A stretch of 6,000 nt of DNA from Methanosarcina sp. (GTDB lineage: Archaea; Halobacteriota; Methanosarcinia; Methanosarcinales; Methanosarcinaceae), in contig DUIO01000043.1 of the NCBI GenBank assembly GCA_013330315.1, forward strand, positions 4,405-10,404, given 5' to 3'. The first letter of the stretch is position 1, and each line of letters opens with the position of its first letter. The notes under the pieces are model-generated. The model made no database searches. It saw only the letters and a program-made list of their open reading frames with translations, and had not been told where the DNA came from. The position numbers and the translations under genes were made by a program. This document shows, in pieces, positions 1 to 4,587 of the stretch.

Positions 1-559
1 GCCTTGTAAAGACAAGCATCCCGTTATACCCTATAAACTTGTGAAGCCTCCTCGAGAAGAGGAAGATGAACAGGCAAATTATGAATGTAAGTATAATCGA
101 AACGACTACGATTGCTTTTTGTTGAATGCCGTCTGCCATACCCATAATGACAATTACCGTGCTGATCGTACCCGGCCCTGTAAGGAGCGGAAGACCGATG
201 GGGAAGACCCAGATATCTTCCCTTTCCTGGGATTGAGTAATTTCTTCTTCTGTAATGCTCTCCCTTGAGACCTTTGCATGCATCATATCAAATGCGATAC
301 TGAAAAGCAAAAGCCCTCCAGCAACCCTGAGCGAATCCACACTGATGCTGAATAATTTAAGTATCATGCTTCCCGTAATTGCAAAAAAGAGAGCAATTAC
401 ACATGCAAGCATCACTGCTTTTTTTGCAATATCATTTTTTTCTTTGCGGGTCATTTTGCTTGTCAGGGAGATGAAAGTCACAACTCCGCTGATAGGGCTT
501 ACAACCACAAAGATGGATGAAAATACATATATGAAAAACCCGAGGTTTTCAGCTACCAT
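1..559 (-). CDS. MarC family (UPF0056) integral membrane protein, C-terminus cut off by window edge
   Basis: I translated the minus strand by hand: 186 codons are open from the ATG at 559 to the window edge. The protein is strongly hydrophobic, with likely membrane helices near residues 8-32, 48-70, 78-95, 118-140 and 148-168. Family hallmarks are visible: the proline-containing first helix (VVSPISG, 19-25), the RVAGGLLLFSIAFDM stretch (78-92), and the GLPLLTGPGTIS signature (122-133) that opens the second half of MarC proteins. The family is usually about 200-220 residues, so roughly the last 20-35 are missing. MarC was named for a multiple-antibiotic-resistance locus, but that role is not supported; a Thermococcus relative (SnatA) transports small neutral amino acids. 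Substrate here is unknown. AGGAG lies 6 bases before the ATG. Two plus-strand open frames over the same DNA are antisense shadows. Confidence 0.92.
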   Translation of the reverse strand, partial: MVAENLGFFIYVFSSIFVVVSPISGVVTFISLTSKMTRKEKNDIAKKAVMLACVIALFFAITGSMILKLFSISVDSLRVAGGLLLFSIAFDMMHAKVSRESITEEEITQSQEREDIWVFPIGLPLLTGPGTISTVIVIMGMADGIQQKAIVVVSIILTFIICLFIFLFSRRLHKFIGYNGMLVFTR

Positions 560-623
560 TTTTTTCTCCTGCCCTCTTACGGGCTCGAGATCTTATGCAT
601 ATTTTATCATTCTTATAATATTT
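560..623 (-). promoter_or_regulatory. Putative promoter, leader and ribosome binding site of the MarC gene
   Basis: Reading the minus strand, an AT-rich box (AAATATTATAAG, 623-612) sits about 50 bases before the ATG. This fits an archaeal TATA box, with transcription starting near 588-590 and a leader of about 30 bases. The leader holds a small GCCC/GGGC hairpin (571-584) directly before the AGGAG ribosome binding site (570-566). The ribosome binding site is clear; the TATA box is chosen by position among several AT-rich candidates. Confidence 0.4.
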
Positions 624-682
624 ACCTTTTTGATGTTAACTATTTTTTGTATTTATTTTTAAAGTTAAGTTATAAAAGTTAA

Positions 683-913
683 AATAATATAACCTGGATA
701 TCCGGAATTCAAACTTTCCCAGACTGTATTGTTTCACGATACTTTGATGAAGAAGTAAGAAGATACCATTTAAAAGGAGACTCACATATTATCGGAAATT
801 ATAGGGAAATTAGGGATAACGTTATGGCGATATTAGGACAATATTCTCAGCCTTATTACGTCAATATGCCGGATAACATATTACGGATAACTTATATGGG
901 AATAACTTTTTAA
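683..913 (+). pseudogene. Start-less open frame, possible gene remnant
   Basis: From 683 to the TAA at 911-913 one plus frame stays open for 76 codons. It has no ATG, GTG or TTG near its beginning; the first ATG is at 824. The translation is protein-like rather than low-complexity, with charged stretches such as SRYFDEEVRRYHLKGD and GNYREIRDNVMAIL. The frame opens directly after a TAA at 680-682. I recognise no family. It could be the 3' part of a decayed gene whose 5' end is lost, or a chance open frame in AT-rich DNA. It ends just before the TATA box of the antitoxin gene. Confidence 0.25.
814..891 (+). repeat. Three GGATAAC repeats upstream of the toxin-antitoxin promoter
   Basis: GGATAAC occurs at 814-820, 871-877 and 885-891; the last two are 14 bases apart. 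The first copy overlaps a perfect 10-base palindrome, ATAACGTTAT (816-825). All lie within about 105 bases upstream of the candidate TATA box at 918-926. They could be binding sites for a regulator. Equally, they may be chance in an AT-rich stretch, or part of the start-less open frame. Confidence 0.3.
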
Positions 914-917
914 ATCG

Positions 918-926
918 ATATATAAA
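918..926 (+). promoter_or_regulatory. TATA box of the antitoxin gene
   Basis: ATATATAAA is the best TATA-box match before the antitoxin gene. A transcript starting about 25 bases downstream (near 945-952) would have a leader of some 25-30 bases before the ATG at 977. The ribosome binding site is weak: GTGAT (967-971), 5 bases before the ATG, matches only part of the archaeal GGAGGTGAT consensus. Confidence 0.55.
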
Positions 927-976
927 GCTTTAAAGAATAAACATCTATGACCCTATAGACAGGCTAGTGATTTCAG

Positions 977-1177
977 ATGACAGGGGAGAAGATTGACAAA
1001 AAGCTCTTTGAAGAGCTTAACTTCATAAAGAAGCAGCTTGCAGAAATAAAAGAGCATATGGTAGATATAGATGTCCTGCTCACGGCAGAAGAAAAAGAGC
1101 TCGTGTTCAGAAGTTTTGAAAATGAAGCAAGAGGAAAGCTCGTACCATTAAAAAGGATTGAGAAAATGAAGACCTGA
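977..1177 (+). CDS. Probable antitoxin of a RelE-type toxin-antitoxin pair
   Basis: This is a 66-residue, highly charged protein. Residues 6-35 have a heptad-like pattern of I/L/F/V that suggests one long helix or coiled coil for dimerisation. The HMVDIDVLLTAEEKELV part (27-43) and a charged C-terminal tail follow. Small proteins of this shape occur next to RelE-family toxins in methanogens, where they neutralise the toxin and often repress their own promoter. The pairing here rests mainly on position: the RelE-like gene is the next gene on the same strand. No classical ribbon-helix-helix or AbrB motif is obvious, so DNA binding is not shown. An in-frame TGA (968-970) makes ATG 977 the first possible start. 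The gap to the toxin gene (159 bases) is unusually long. Confidence 0.7.
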   Translation: MTGEKIDKKLFEELNFIKKQLAEIKEHMVDIDVLLTAEEKELVFRSFENEARGKLVPLKRIEKMKT

Positions 1178-1282
1178 GAAACGTGAATCCGGATAATATA
1201 TAAAATAAGGGTTAAAGATACTTAAGGTAATAAATTAAAATAAATTTGCAATGATAAAAATCAAGTGTTCCTGAAAAATAGA

Positions 1283-1331
1283 TTTAAATAATTCTGGGGA
1301 TGAGGATCTAAATAATATTGAAAATGAGGAT
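1283..1331 (+). promoter_or_regulatory. Putative separate promoter and ribosome binding site of the RelE-like toxin gene
   Basis: TTTAAATA (1283-1290) resembles an archaeal TATA box; transcription would start near 1310-1316. GAGGAT (1326-1331) is a good ribosome binding site 5 bases before ATG 1337. The 8-mer ATGAGGAT occurs twice, at 1300-1307 and 1324-1331, 24 bases apart; the second copy contains the ribosome binding site. This suggests that the toxin can be transcribed independently of the antitoxin, but no transcript evidence exists here. Confidence 0.4.
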
Positions 1332-1336
1332 TCCAA

Positions 1337-1594
1337 ATGTTTGAAGTTTTATTTGATATCCCTTCACAGGATTTCCTGCAGAACGCAGACGAAAGCACGC
1401 ATTCCCGTGTCAGGGAAATTCTTGAAGAGCTTGCCCTTGACCCCGTGCCCCAGGGCGCAAAAAGGATAATCGAAAGTCAGGAAAAGATATTCAGACTTAG
1501 AGCAAGGCACCTAAGGTTGCTTTATAGAGTTAATTATGAAAATCGGACCCTGGTAGTAATTACAATAGAGCCCCTTAGCCGAATGTACAGGTAA
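1337..1594 (+). CDS. RelE/ParE-superfamily toxin (mRNA interferase-like)
   Basis: The 85-residue product has the RelE fold pattern: an N-terminal strand (FEVLFDIPSQDFL, 2-14), a helix (REILEELALDP, 26-36), then GAKRI (40-44) and strands around FRLRARHLRLLYRV (52-65) and LVVITIEPLSRMYR (72-85). RelE toxins cut mRNA in the ribosomal A site using basic and aromatic side chains. Candidates here are K42, R53, R55, R60, R82 and Y84, at positions comparable to the lysine/arginine set and C-terminal arginine/tyrosine of known RelE proteins. ParE-like gyrase inhibitors share the fold and cannot be fully excluded. Length is normal and nothing looks truncated. A GAGGAT ribosome binding site precedes the ATG. 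The upstream antitoxin candidate is on the same strand. Confidence 0.88.
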   Translation: MFEVLFDIPSQDFLQNADESTHSRVREILEELALDPVPQGAKRIIESQEKIFRLRARHLRLLYRVNYENRTLVVITIEPLSRMYR

Positions 1595-1653
1595 ATGAAT
1601 AAGATTTACAATGAAAATTTTCCGATGTATTTTTTCTATGATTCTTCCATTAA

Positions 1654-1768
1654 TTTTTTTTGCTTCCTTCTTCTTTCTTTTCTCCTGTTCCTTTTCCCGG
1701 TTCTTCTCTGCTTTTATTTTCCTTCTCTTTTGTTTCCCTTTGTTCTTTCTTTTCAGTTTTTCTTCTAT
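1654..1768 (+). terminator. T-rich, pyrimidine-rich terminator region after the toxin gene
   Basis: About 115 bases are almost entirely T and C on the plus strand, beginning with eight Ts at 1654-1661 and with further T-runs at 1751-1761. Archaeal RNA polymerase terminates at such U-rich stretches without needing a hairpin. The tract creates a 63-codon plus frame (1595-1786) that is nearly all F, L, S and Y; I regard it as an artefact. Confidence 0.55.
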
Positions 1769-1786
1769 TATGTTTATTTAAATTAG

Positions 1787-2035
1787 TTATACTTTTTAAA
1801 TTAACTATACATATTCTTCATTTTAATTAGACAGTTTCCCATTATATACACATCTGTACTCTCTTCTATATTAAGAGATCAATGCCCTCTAACACTTAAA
1901 ATCAATCTCTAGACACTGAAGACCATTTTTTTCAAATCTGGCTATACTTAGTAACTGGGAAATAATTTTAATAAGAACGATTTTTGTATGATCAGAATTA
2001 TAATAATAGTTAATTTATAGAATATGAAAAATAAA
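1787..2035. other. AT-rich spacer without a recognisable gene
   Basis: All six frames are broken by frequent stops. I see only short inverted repeats: TAGTTA/TAACTA (1784-1789 and 1802-1807) and AGAGAT/ATCTCT (1874-1879 and 1905-1910). A TATA-like stretch at 1998-2006 could serve the ribosome binding site at 2036-2043. Nothing else can be supported. Confidence 0.5.
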
Positions 2036-2075
2036 AAGGTGATTTAAAATGAACCTGTTTCAAAATTACCTCTAA
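2036..2075 (+). other. Strong ribosome binding site leading into an 8-codon ORF
   Basis: AAGGTGAT (2036-2043) is the best match to the archaeal anti-16S consensus in this part of the window. It sits 5 bases before an ATG (2049). The frame encodes only MNLFQNYL and stops at 2073-2075. The G of the ATG is the first base of the palindromic element at 2051-2182. The signal may therefore be the orphaned front of a gene interrupted by that element, or a short leader peptide. A TATA-like TTATAATAA at about 1999-2007 lies at a suitable distance upstream. Confidence 0.35.
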
Positions 2076-2182
2076 TTCATCTGAGTTAGTATTTCGGAGT
2101 AGATAAACTAAGATCAGTAGAACTAAACAAAATATCTACTTTTAGTCAAAAACGTGAGTACCTGGGATTTTGAAACCAGCTC
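2051..2182. mobile_element. Candidate MITE or insertion-sequence relic with terminal inverted repeats
   Basis: The left end, GAACCTGTTTCAAAAT (2051-2066), and the reverse complement of the right end (2182-2167, GAGCTGGTTTCAAAAT) match at 13 of 16 positions, including ten in a row. Nested inside is a second perfect inverted repeat, AGTAGATA (2098-2105) with TATCTACT (2133-2140), offset by 5 bases from exact symmetry. The whole 132 bases thus form an imperfect palindrome. AAT occurs directly before (2048-2050) and after (2183-2185), which could be a 3-base target duplication. It has no coding capacity, as expected of a miniature element moved by a transposase elsewhere. I cannot name the parent insertion sequence. 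A structured leader RNA is the alternative. Confidence 0.5.
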
Positions 2183-2194
2183 AATTATAAACTG

Positions 2195-2236
2195 ATTTAT
2201 AAATTAATGCTAAAATTAACCATATTTACTGGTTAA
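2195..2236 (+). promoter_or_regulatory. Putative promoter with inverted repeat for the DUF4870-like gene
   Basis: ATTTATAAATT (2195-2205) is a good TATA-box candidate, with transcription expected near 2225-2230. The inverted repeat TTAACC (2216-2221) and GGTTAA (2231-2236), separated by 9 bases, would lie across the transcript start, where a repressor site could act. It may equally be a small hairpin at the 5' end of the RNA. Confidence 0.4.
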
Positions 2237-2267
2237 AATAGCCACATTTATCGAACTAGTTTCAGTT

Positions 2268-2744
2268 ATGGGGGATCTTATATTGAAAGTTGGACAGGAA
2301 AGTGAAATCCTATCTTCAAAGACATCTCTAGGTTTAAGAGAAAATATAGAAGGGTGCTTGTGTTACACTTTGACCTGGCTAACAGGTCTGGTTTTTTTTG
2401 TGCTTGAAACAAAGAGCAGGTTTGTCAGGTTTCATGCAATGCAGTCGTTTTTGACCTTCGCGGTTCTCTCAATGTTGATCAGTATCCTGCAAACTTCTTT
2501 CGGAGTCGATAGATTTATCGATTATTTCCTGATCAACCTTAACCCATTACTGCTGCCTTACCTTTTCTTACATAACCCGGTTATGTTTTACAGCCAGCTA
2601 TTGGACGGTTTGCTGGTCTTAAGCCTGATTCCATTTCTGCTCTGGCTGTTTCTGATATATGCAGCGTACCGGGGAATAAGATATAGACTGCCATTAACAG
2701 GAGATCTTGCAGAAAAAATAGTTGGGGATGTGTATAAGCCATAA
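2268..2744 (+). CDS. DUF4870 / Tic20-like small membrane protein
   Basis: The 158-residue protein follows the DUF4870 pattern. A soluble N-terminus ends in SKTSLGLRENIEG (17-29). The first membrane segment (31-47) leads to the family signature ETKSRFVRFHAMQS (47-60). A second hydrophobic segment (61-75) follows, and the last one (115-134) ends in AYRGIRYRLPLTGDLAEK (133-150). The family is widespread in archaea and bacteria; its function is not established, and a distant link to the chloroplast import protein Tic20 has been proposed. The middle (75-115) seems longer than in compact family members and contains a hydrophobic, leucine-rich patch (84-101). ATG 2268 has no good ribosome binding site. 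A TTG at 2283 preceded by GGGGGAT is an alternative that would shorten the protein by five residues without touching the domain. Confidence 0.8.
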   Translation: MGDLILKVGQESEILSSKTSLGLRENIEGCLCYTLTWLTGLVFFVLETKSRFVRFHAMQSFLTFAVLSMLISILQTSFGVDRFIDYFLINLNPLLLPYLFLHNPVMFYSQLLDGLLVLSLIPFLLWLFLIYAAYRGIRYRLPLTGDLAEKIVGDVYKP

Positions 2745-2784
2745 AGATGTATATGGTCCAAAAAAATTCTCATTGGAGAGAGAA

Positions 2785-2829
2785 ATGAAACAGGAAGCCA
2801 CTTCCGAAAGGGGAGGGGAGTTCACATAG
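2785..2829 (+). CDS. 14-residue leader ORF overlapping the next gene's start
   Basis: An ATG at 2785, preceded by a purine-rich GGAGAGAG (2775-2782), opens a frame for MKQEATSERGGEFT that ends in TAG (2827-2829). The stop overlaps the GTG start of the next gene by one base (TAGTG). Its codons contain the GGGGAGGGGAG that serves as ribosome binding site for that gene. This arrangement is typical of translational coupling. It may be a regulatory leader peptide or simply a by-product of the purine-rich stretch. TAG can encode pyrrolysine in Methanosarcina, but readthrough would meet TGA at once, so it adds only one residue. Confidence 0.4.
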   Translation: MKQEATSERGGEFT

Positions 2830-3095
2830 TGAAAATTAAATCATTAAATAGCGCATCCCTGGCAAAAGTTCCAGGACTTACATATCTGATCCTTGCTGTT
2901 ATCTTTTCGCCGTTTATTCATTTTATGGCAAATGTAGAAGGGCAGACTGGTCTTACTGAAAGTTTAATCATAATCCTGGCGGTTATTCTCTTTTATGGGA
3001 TTGCGGGAGTAATAGGTGGATTTCTTATCGGAGTAATCTATAACTTAATTGCAAAGAAATTTGGTGGTATCGAAATAGAATTTGAAACCACTTGA
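2829..3095 (+). CDS. DUF3566-like two-helix membrane protein
   Basis: The 88-residue product starts MKIKSLNSASLAKVPG, has membrane segments at about 15-35 and 45-75, and ends in GGFLIGVIYNLIAKKFGGIEIEFE (63-86). The basic IKSLNxxSLAK opening, the second helix running into a YN-LIAKKFGGIEIE-type tail and the total length match small DUF3566-like proteins common in archaea and actinobacteria. Their role is not known to me. The GTG start is chosen because GGGGAGGGGAG lies about 8 bases upstream and the frame has no better start. It lies 84 bases downstream of the DUF4870-like gene on the same strand, so both may share a transcript. The leader ORF overlaps its first base. Confidence 0.75.
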   Translation: MKIKSLNSASLAKVPGLTYLILAVIFSPFIHFMANVEGQTGLTESLIIILAVILFYGIAGVIGGFLIGVIYNLIAKKFGGIEIEFETT

Positions 3096-3233
3096 AATCC
3101 GACTGGTTGGAATTTAAAATGGCTTGGCTCTGGCTGAACTAAATCCTGGAAGAACCGGGGAATGATAGCGATTTAAAGTAGATTCAAAGCATGTTTTAAA
3201 CAATTTAAGTCAGTCTAAAGTTAGTCAAAAAAG

Positions 3234-3255
3234 TAAAACCGAATTAAAGGTTTTA
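3234..3255. terminator. Bidirectional hairpin terminator between converging genes
   Basis: TAAAACC (3234-3240) pairs perfectly with GGTTTTA (3249-3255) around an 8-base loop. On the plus strand it is followed by TTTT and a long pyrimidine tract to 3325. On the minus strand it is followed by ACTTTTTTGAC (six Ts from 3232 to 3227). It lies between the stop codons of the converging genes at 3095 and 3322, where a shared terminator is expected. Confidence 0.6.
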
Positions 3256-3321
3256 TTTTCCTTCATTTTCACTAACTTCTCCTTACCTTTTTCTTCTTTC
3301 TTATTTTTTGCATTTTTTCCT

Positions 3322-3903
3322 TTAAGGTTCAAAAAAAGCCGAAAGTTTTGTCTGTTCGATTTTCTGGGCTGGACCTTTTTGCAAGATTTCTTTAAAAAAT
3401 TCTTGCCGTTCTTCAGGCTTCTGCCCTTTTTCCAGGTTTTTTTCAGAAAACTTTACTGCATGATTCCCTTCATTTTTACGGCTTAGAGGATCCCTGTAAT
3501 ATTGCGCTATATTCTCCTGCCACTCTCCTGCAAGAAGCATAAATTTCATGCCTTTTTTCTGCCTGTTCCAGTCCCAGACTCCTGAGTAGTAAAAAATAGC
3601 TGCTAACTGGCTGGAAAGCTGGGCATAAGGCACTTCCGGCCTCAGCCTGTAAAGGAATTTACCTACACCTTCCTTTTCAGTTCCCACGTACAGTTTTGCT
3701 GCATTGTTTGCCAGGTCTTGCCACCCCATATTTTGCATGGATTCATGGAGCCTATCCAGGTGGCTGCAACTTAGTTTATCAATTCTTGGAAAGAGGGTTT
3801 TTCTGAATTTTCTTTTTATGAAAATATTGCCTCGGCTATCTATCCGCCAGAAAAAAGCTTTTTGTTTTCCAAGAGTATGGGATAGAGACCAGGAAGCAGT
3901 CAT
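3322..3903 (-). CDS. Uncharacterised 193-residue protein with C-terminal PCNA-binding (PIP) box
   Basis: I do not recognise the main domain. Residues 16-135 look like a folded soluble domain rich in tryptophan and tyrosine: FFWRIDSRGNIF (17-28), a basic patch KRKFRK (30-35), GWQDLANNAAKLYVGTEKEG (60-79), QLAAIFYYSGVWDW (99-112) and KGMKFMLLAGEW (117-128). Residues 138-180 are a charged, probably flexible linker. The last ten residues, QTKLSAFFEP, match the PIP-box consensus Q-x-x-hydrophobic-x-x-aromatic-aromatic exactly (Q184, L187, F190, F191). Archaeal DNA polymerase, FEN1 and RFC large subunit carry such motifs at their C-termini to bind the sliding clamp PCNA. I infer a DNA replication or repair role. 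No signal peptide or membrane helix is visible. A TGA three codons upstream of the ATG limits the N-terminus. The ribosome binding site is poor. Confidence 0.85.
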   Translation of the reverse strand: MTASWSLSHTLGKQKAFFWRIDSRGNIFIKRKFRKTLFPRIDKLSCSHLDRLHESMQNMGWQDLANNAAKLYVGTEKEGVGKFLYRLRPEVPYAQLSSQLAAIFYYSGVWDWNRQKKGMKFMLLAGEWQENIAQYYRDPLSRKNEGNHAVKFSEKNLEKGQKPEERQEFFKEILQKGPAQKIEQTKLSAFFEP

Positions 3904-3924
3904 GGGAACAAATCAGGTTCAGGA

Positions 3925-3932
3925 TATAAAAA
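3925..3932 (-). promoter_or_regulatory. Putative TATA box of the PIP-box protein gene
   Basis: Read on the minus strand, TTTTTATA lies 22 bases before the ATG at 3903, in place of a ribosome binding site. If used, it would give a leaderless or nearly leaderless mRNA, which would also explain why no GGAG-type site is found. The assignment rests on position and composition only. Confidence 0.35.
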
Positions 3933-4018
3933 TTATTTGTGATTTCTGCCTGTATTTCCTATTAAAAAACCAGCTTATTTAGGGCTTTTCTTTATGTTAA
4001 GAAGAGAAGTTTAATAGC

Positions 4019-4162
4019 TTAAATATCCAGATACATCCTGACAGCAAGCCAGACAATGAACCATCCAATAGCCGAAAGTAAATTATTCCTGAATTCCGTT
4101 TCCATGTATTTACGAACGCTCTTTTCATATTTAATTTTTTTTCTCAGATTAAAAACATTCAA
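4019..4162 (-). CDS. Possible 47-residue single-helix membrane protein
   Basis: A minus-strand frame from TTG 4162 to TAA 4019-4021 encodes a basic N-terminal part (LRKKIKYEKSVRKYMETEFR, 6-25) followed by one hydrophobic helix (LLSAIGWFIVWLAVRMYL, 28-45). A positively charged start plus one helix is a common plan for tiny inner-membrane proteins. AGGGA (4171-4167) lies only 4 bases before the TTG; an ATG at 4105 would leave 28 residues, mostly helix. The frame is open back to a TAA near 4205. No family is recognised and chance cannot be excluded. Confidence 0.35.
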   Translation of the reverse strand: MNVFNLRKKIKYEKSVRKYMETEFRNNLLSAIGWFIVWLAVRMYLDI

Positions 4163-4425
4163 TCGTCCCTTAATCTTTTTTAGAAAAATGTATGTTTTCT
4201 CTTAAATCTCCGTTACAATTAGAAAAATCATGCCAACTGACCTGAGTTCCTAATTTATAAAAATTTATGTAAAAATAACCAGATTTATGAATTTTTATGC
4301 TAAACGAGATTTGCAAATTATACATAATAGGATATAACTATCTCAATAAATTGATTCCCTAAAGCGCATGTCCTTCAAGCCTTTCGCAGGATGCTTTTTT
4401 CTCAGGCTGCTGCCTTAAACCAGTT
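4163..4425. other. AT-rich spacer with inverted repeats
   Basis: No gene is visible. ATAAAAATTTAT (4257-4268) and ATGAATTTTTAT (4287-4298) form an inverted repeat matching at 11 of 12 positions, with 18 bases between. This could fold in the transcript of the upstream minus-strand genes and help end it. At 4366-4400 on the plus strand a GC-richer hairpin is followed by six Ts; it is described as a separate feature. Confidence 0.4.
4366..4400 (+). terminator. Hairpin plus T-run resembling an intrinsic terminator, plus strand
   Basis: GCA (4366-4368) and TCCT (4371-4374) pair with AGGATGC (4388-4394), leaving a 2-base bulge and a 13-base loop; TTTTTT (4395-4400) follows directly. The shape is that of an intrinsic terminator, but no plus-strand gene lies upstream. 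It could end an unannotated short RNA or be a coincidence. Confidence 0.25.
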
Positions 4426-4587
4426 TCATTCTGATTCGCCCTTAATTTTCAGCTTTTCAAAGATTTTCAATCCTGTCTTCAGAGTTGGAAGTCCTTTTAC
4501 CATGGTTTCGATTTTGTAAAACGCTGCGATTTCATTGTCGTTTGTTAATTCCAGAGTCTGTTCAAGATGTTTGCACAGTACACTCAT
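4426..4587 (-). CDS. Small uncharacterised protein, 53 residues
   Basis: Hand translation of the minus strand gives a helical, lysine/glutamate-rich protein starting MSVLCKHLEQTLEL, with NDNEIAAFYKIETMVKGLP (16-34) and KTGLKIFEKLKIKG (37-50), ending in TGA. The composition and higher GC content than the flanking spacer argue for real coding. No family is recognised and no signal peptide or membrane helix is present. ATG 4587 is the only standard start in the frame but has no clear ribosome binding site. It begins 63 bases after the stop of the large membrane protein on the same strand, so it could be translated from the same transcript. The codons just upstream stay open and would encode three cysteines. 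Confidence 0.5.
   Translation of the reverse strand: MSVLCKHLEQTLELTNDNEIAAFYKIETMVKGLPTLKTGLKIFEKLKIKGESE

Noticed and set aside
41..662. Two plus-strand open frames (41-268 and 255-662) as genes
   Set aside because: They lie antisense to the MarC gene, which has clear family motifs and a ribosome binding site; their translations are low-quality shadows.
696..710. Palindromic words GGATATCC, TCCGGA and GAATTC in a row
   Set aside because: They are short self-complementary words expected by chance, with no relation to a promoter or gene end.
1595..1786. 63-codon ORF starting right after the toxin stop
   Set aside because: Its F/L/S/Y-only composition is produced by a T/C tract; the ATG adjacency to TAA is not backed by a ribosome binding site.
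2588..2773. Minus-strand 61-codon ORF
   Set aside because: It is antisense to the C-terminal signature of the DUF4870-like protein and is not protein-like.
2827..2832. Pyrrolysine readthrough of the TAG ending the leader ORF
   Set aside because: The next codon is TGA, so readthrough would add only one residue.
2142..3234. TTAGTCAAAAACGT (2142-2155) resembling TTAGTCAAAAAAGT (3221-3234) as a dispersed repeat
   Set aside because: Thirteen of 14 bases match, but the word is A-rich, the flanks do not extend the match, and both lie in AT-rich spacers; chance is sufficient.
3704..3982. Plus-strand 92-codon ORF
   Set aside because: It overlaps the N-terminal half of the PIP-box protein in antisense and has no ribosome binding site or recognisable features.
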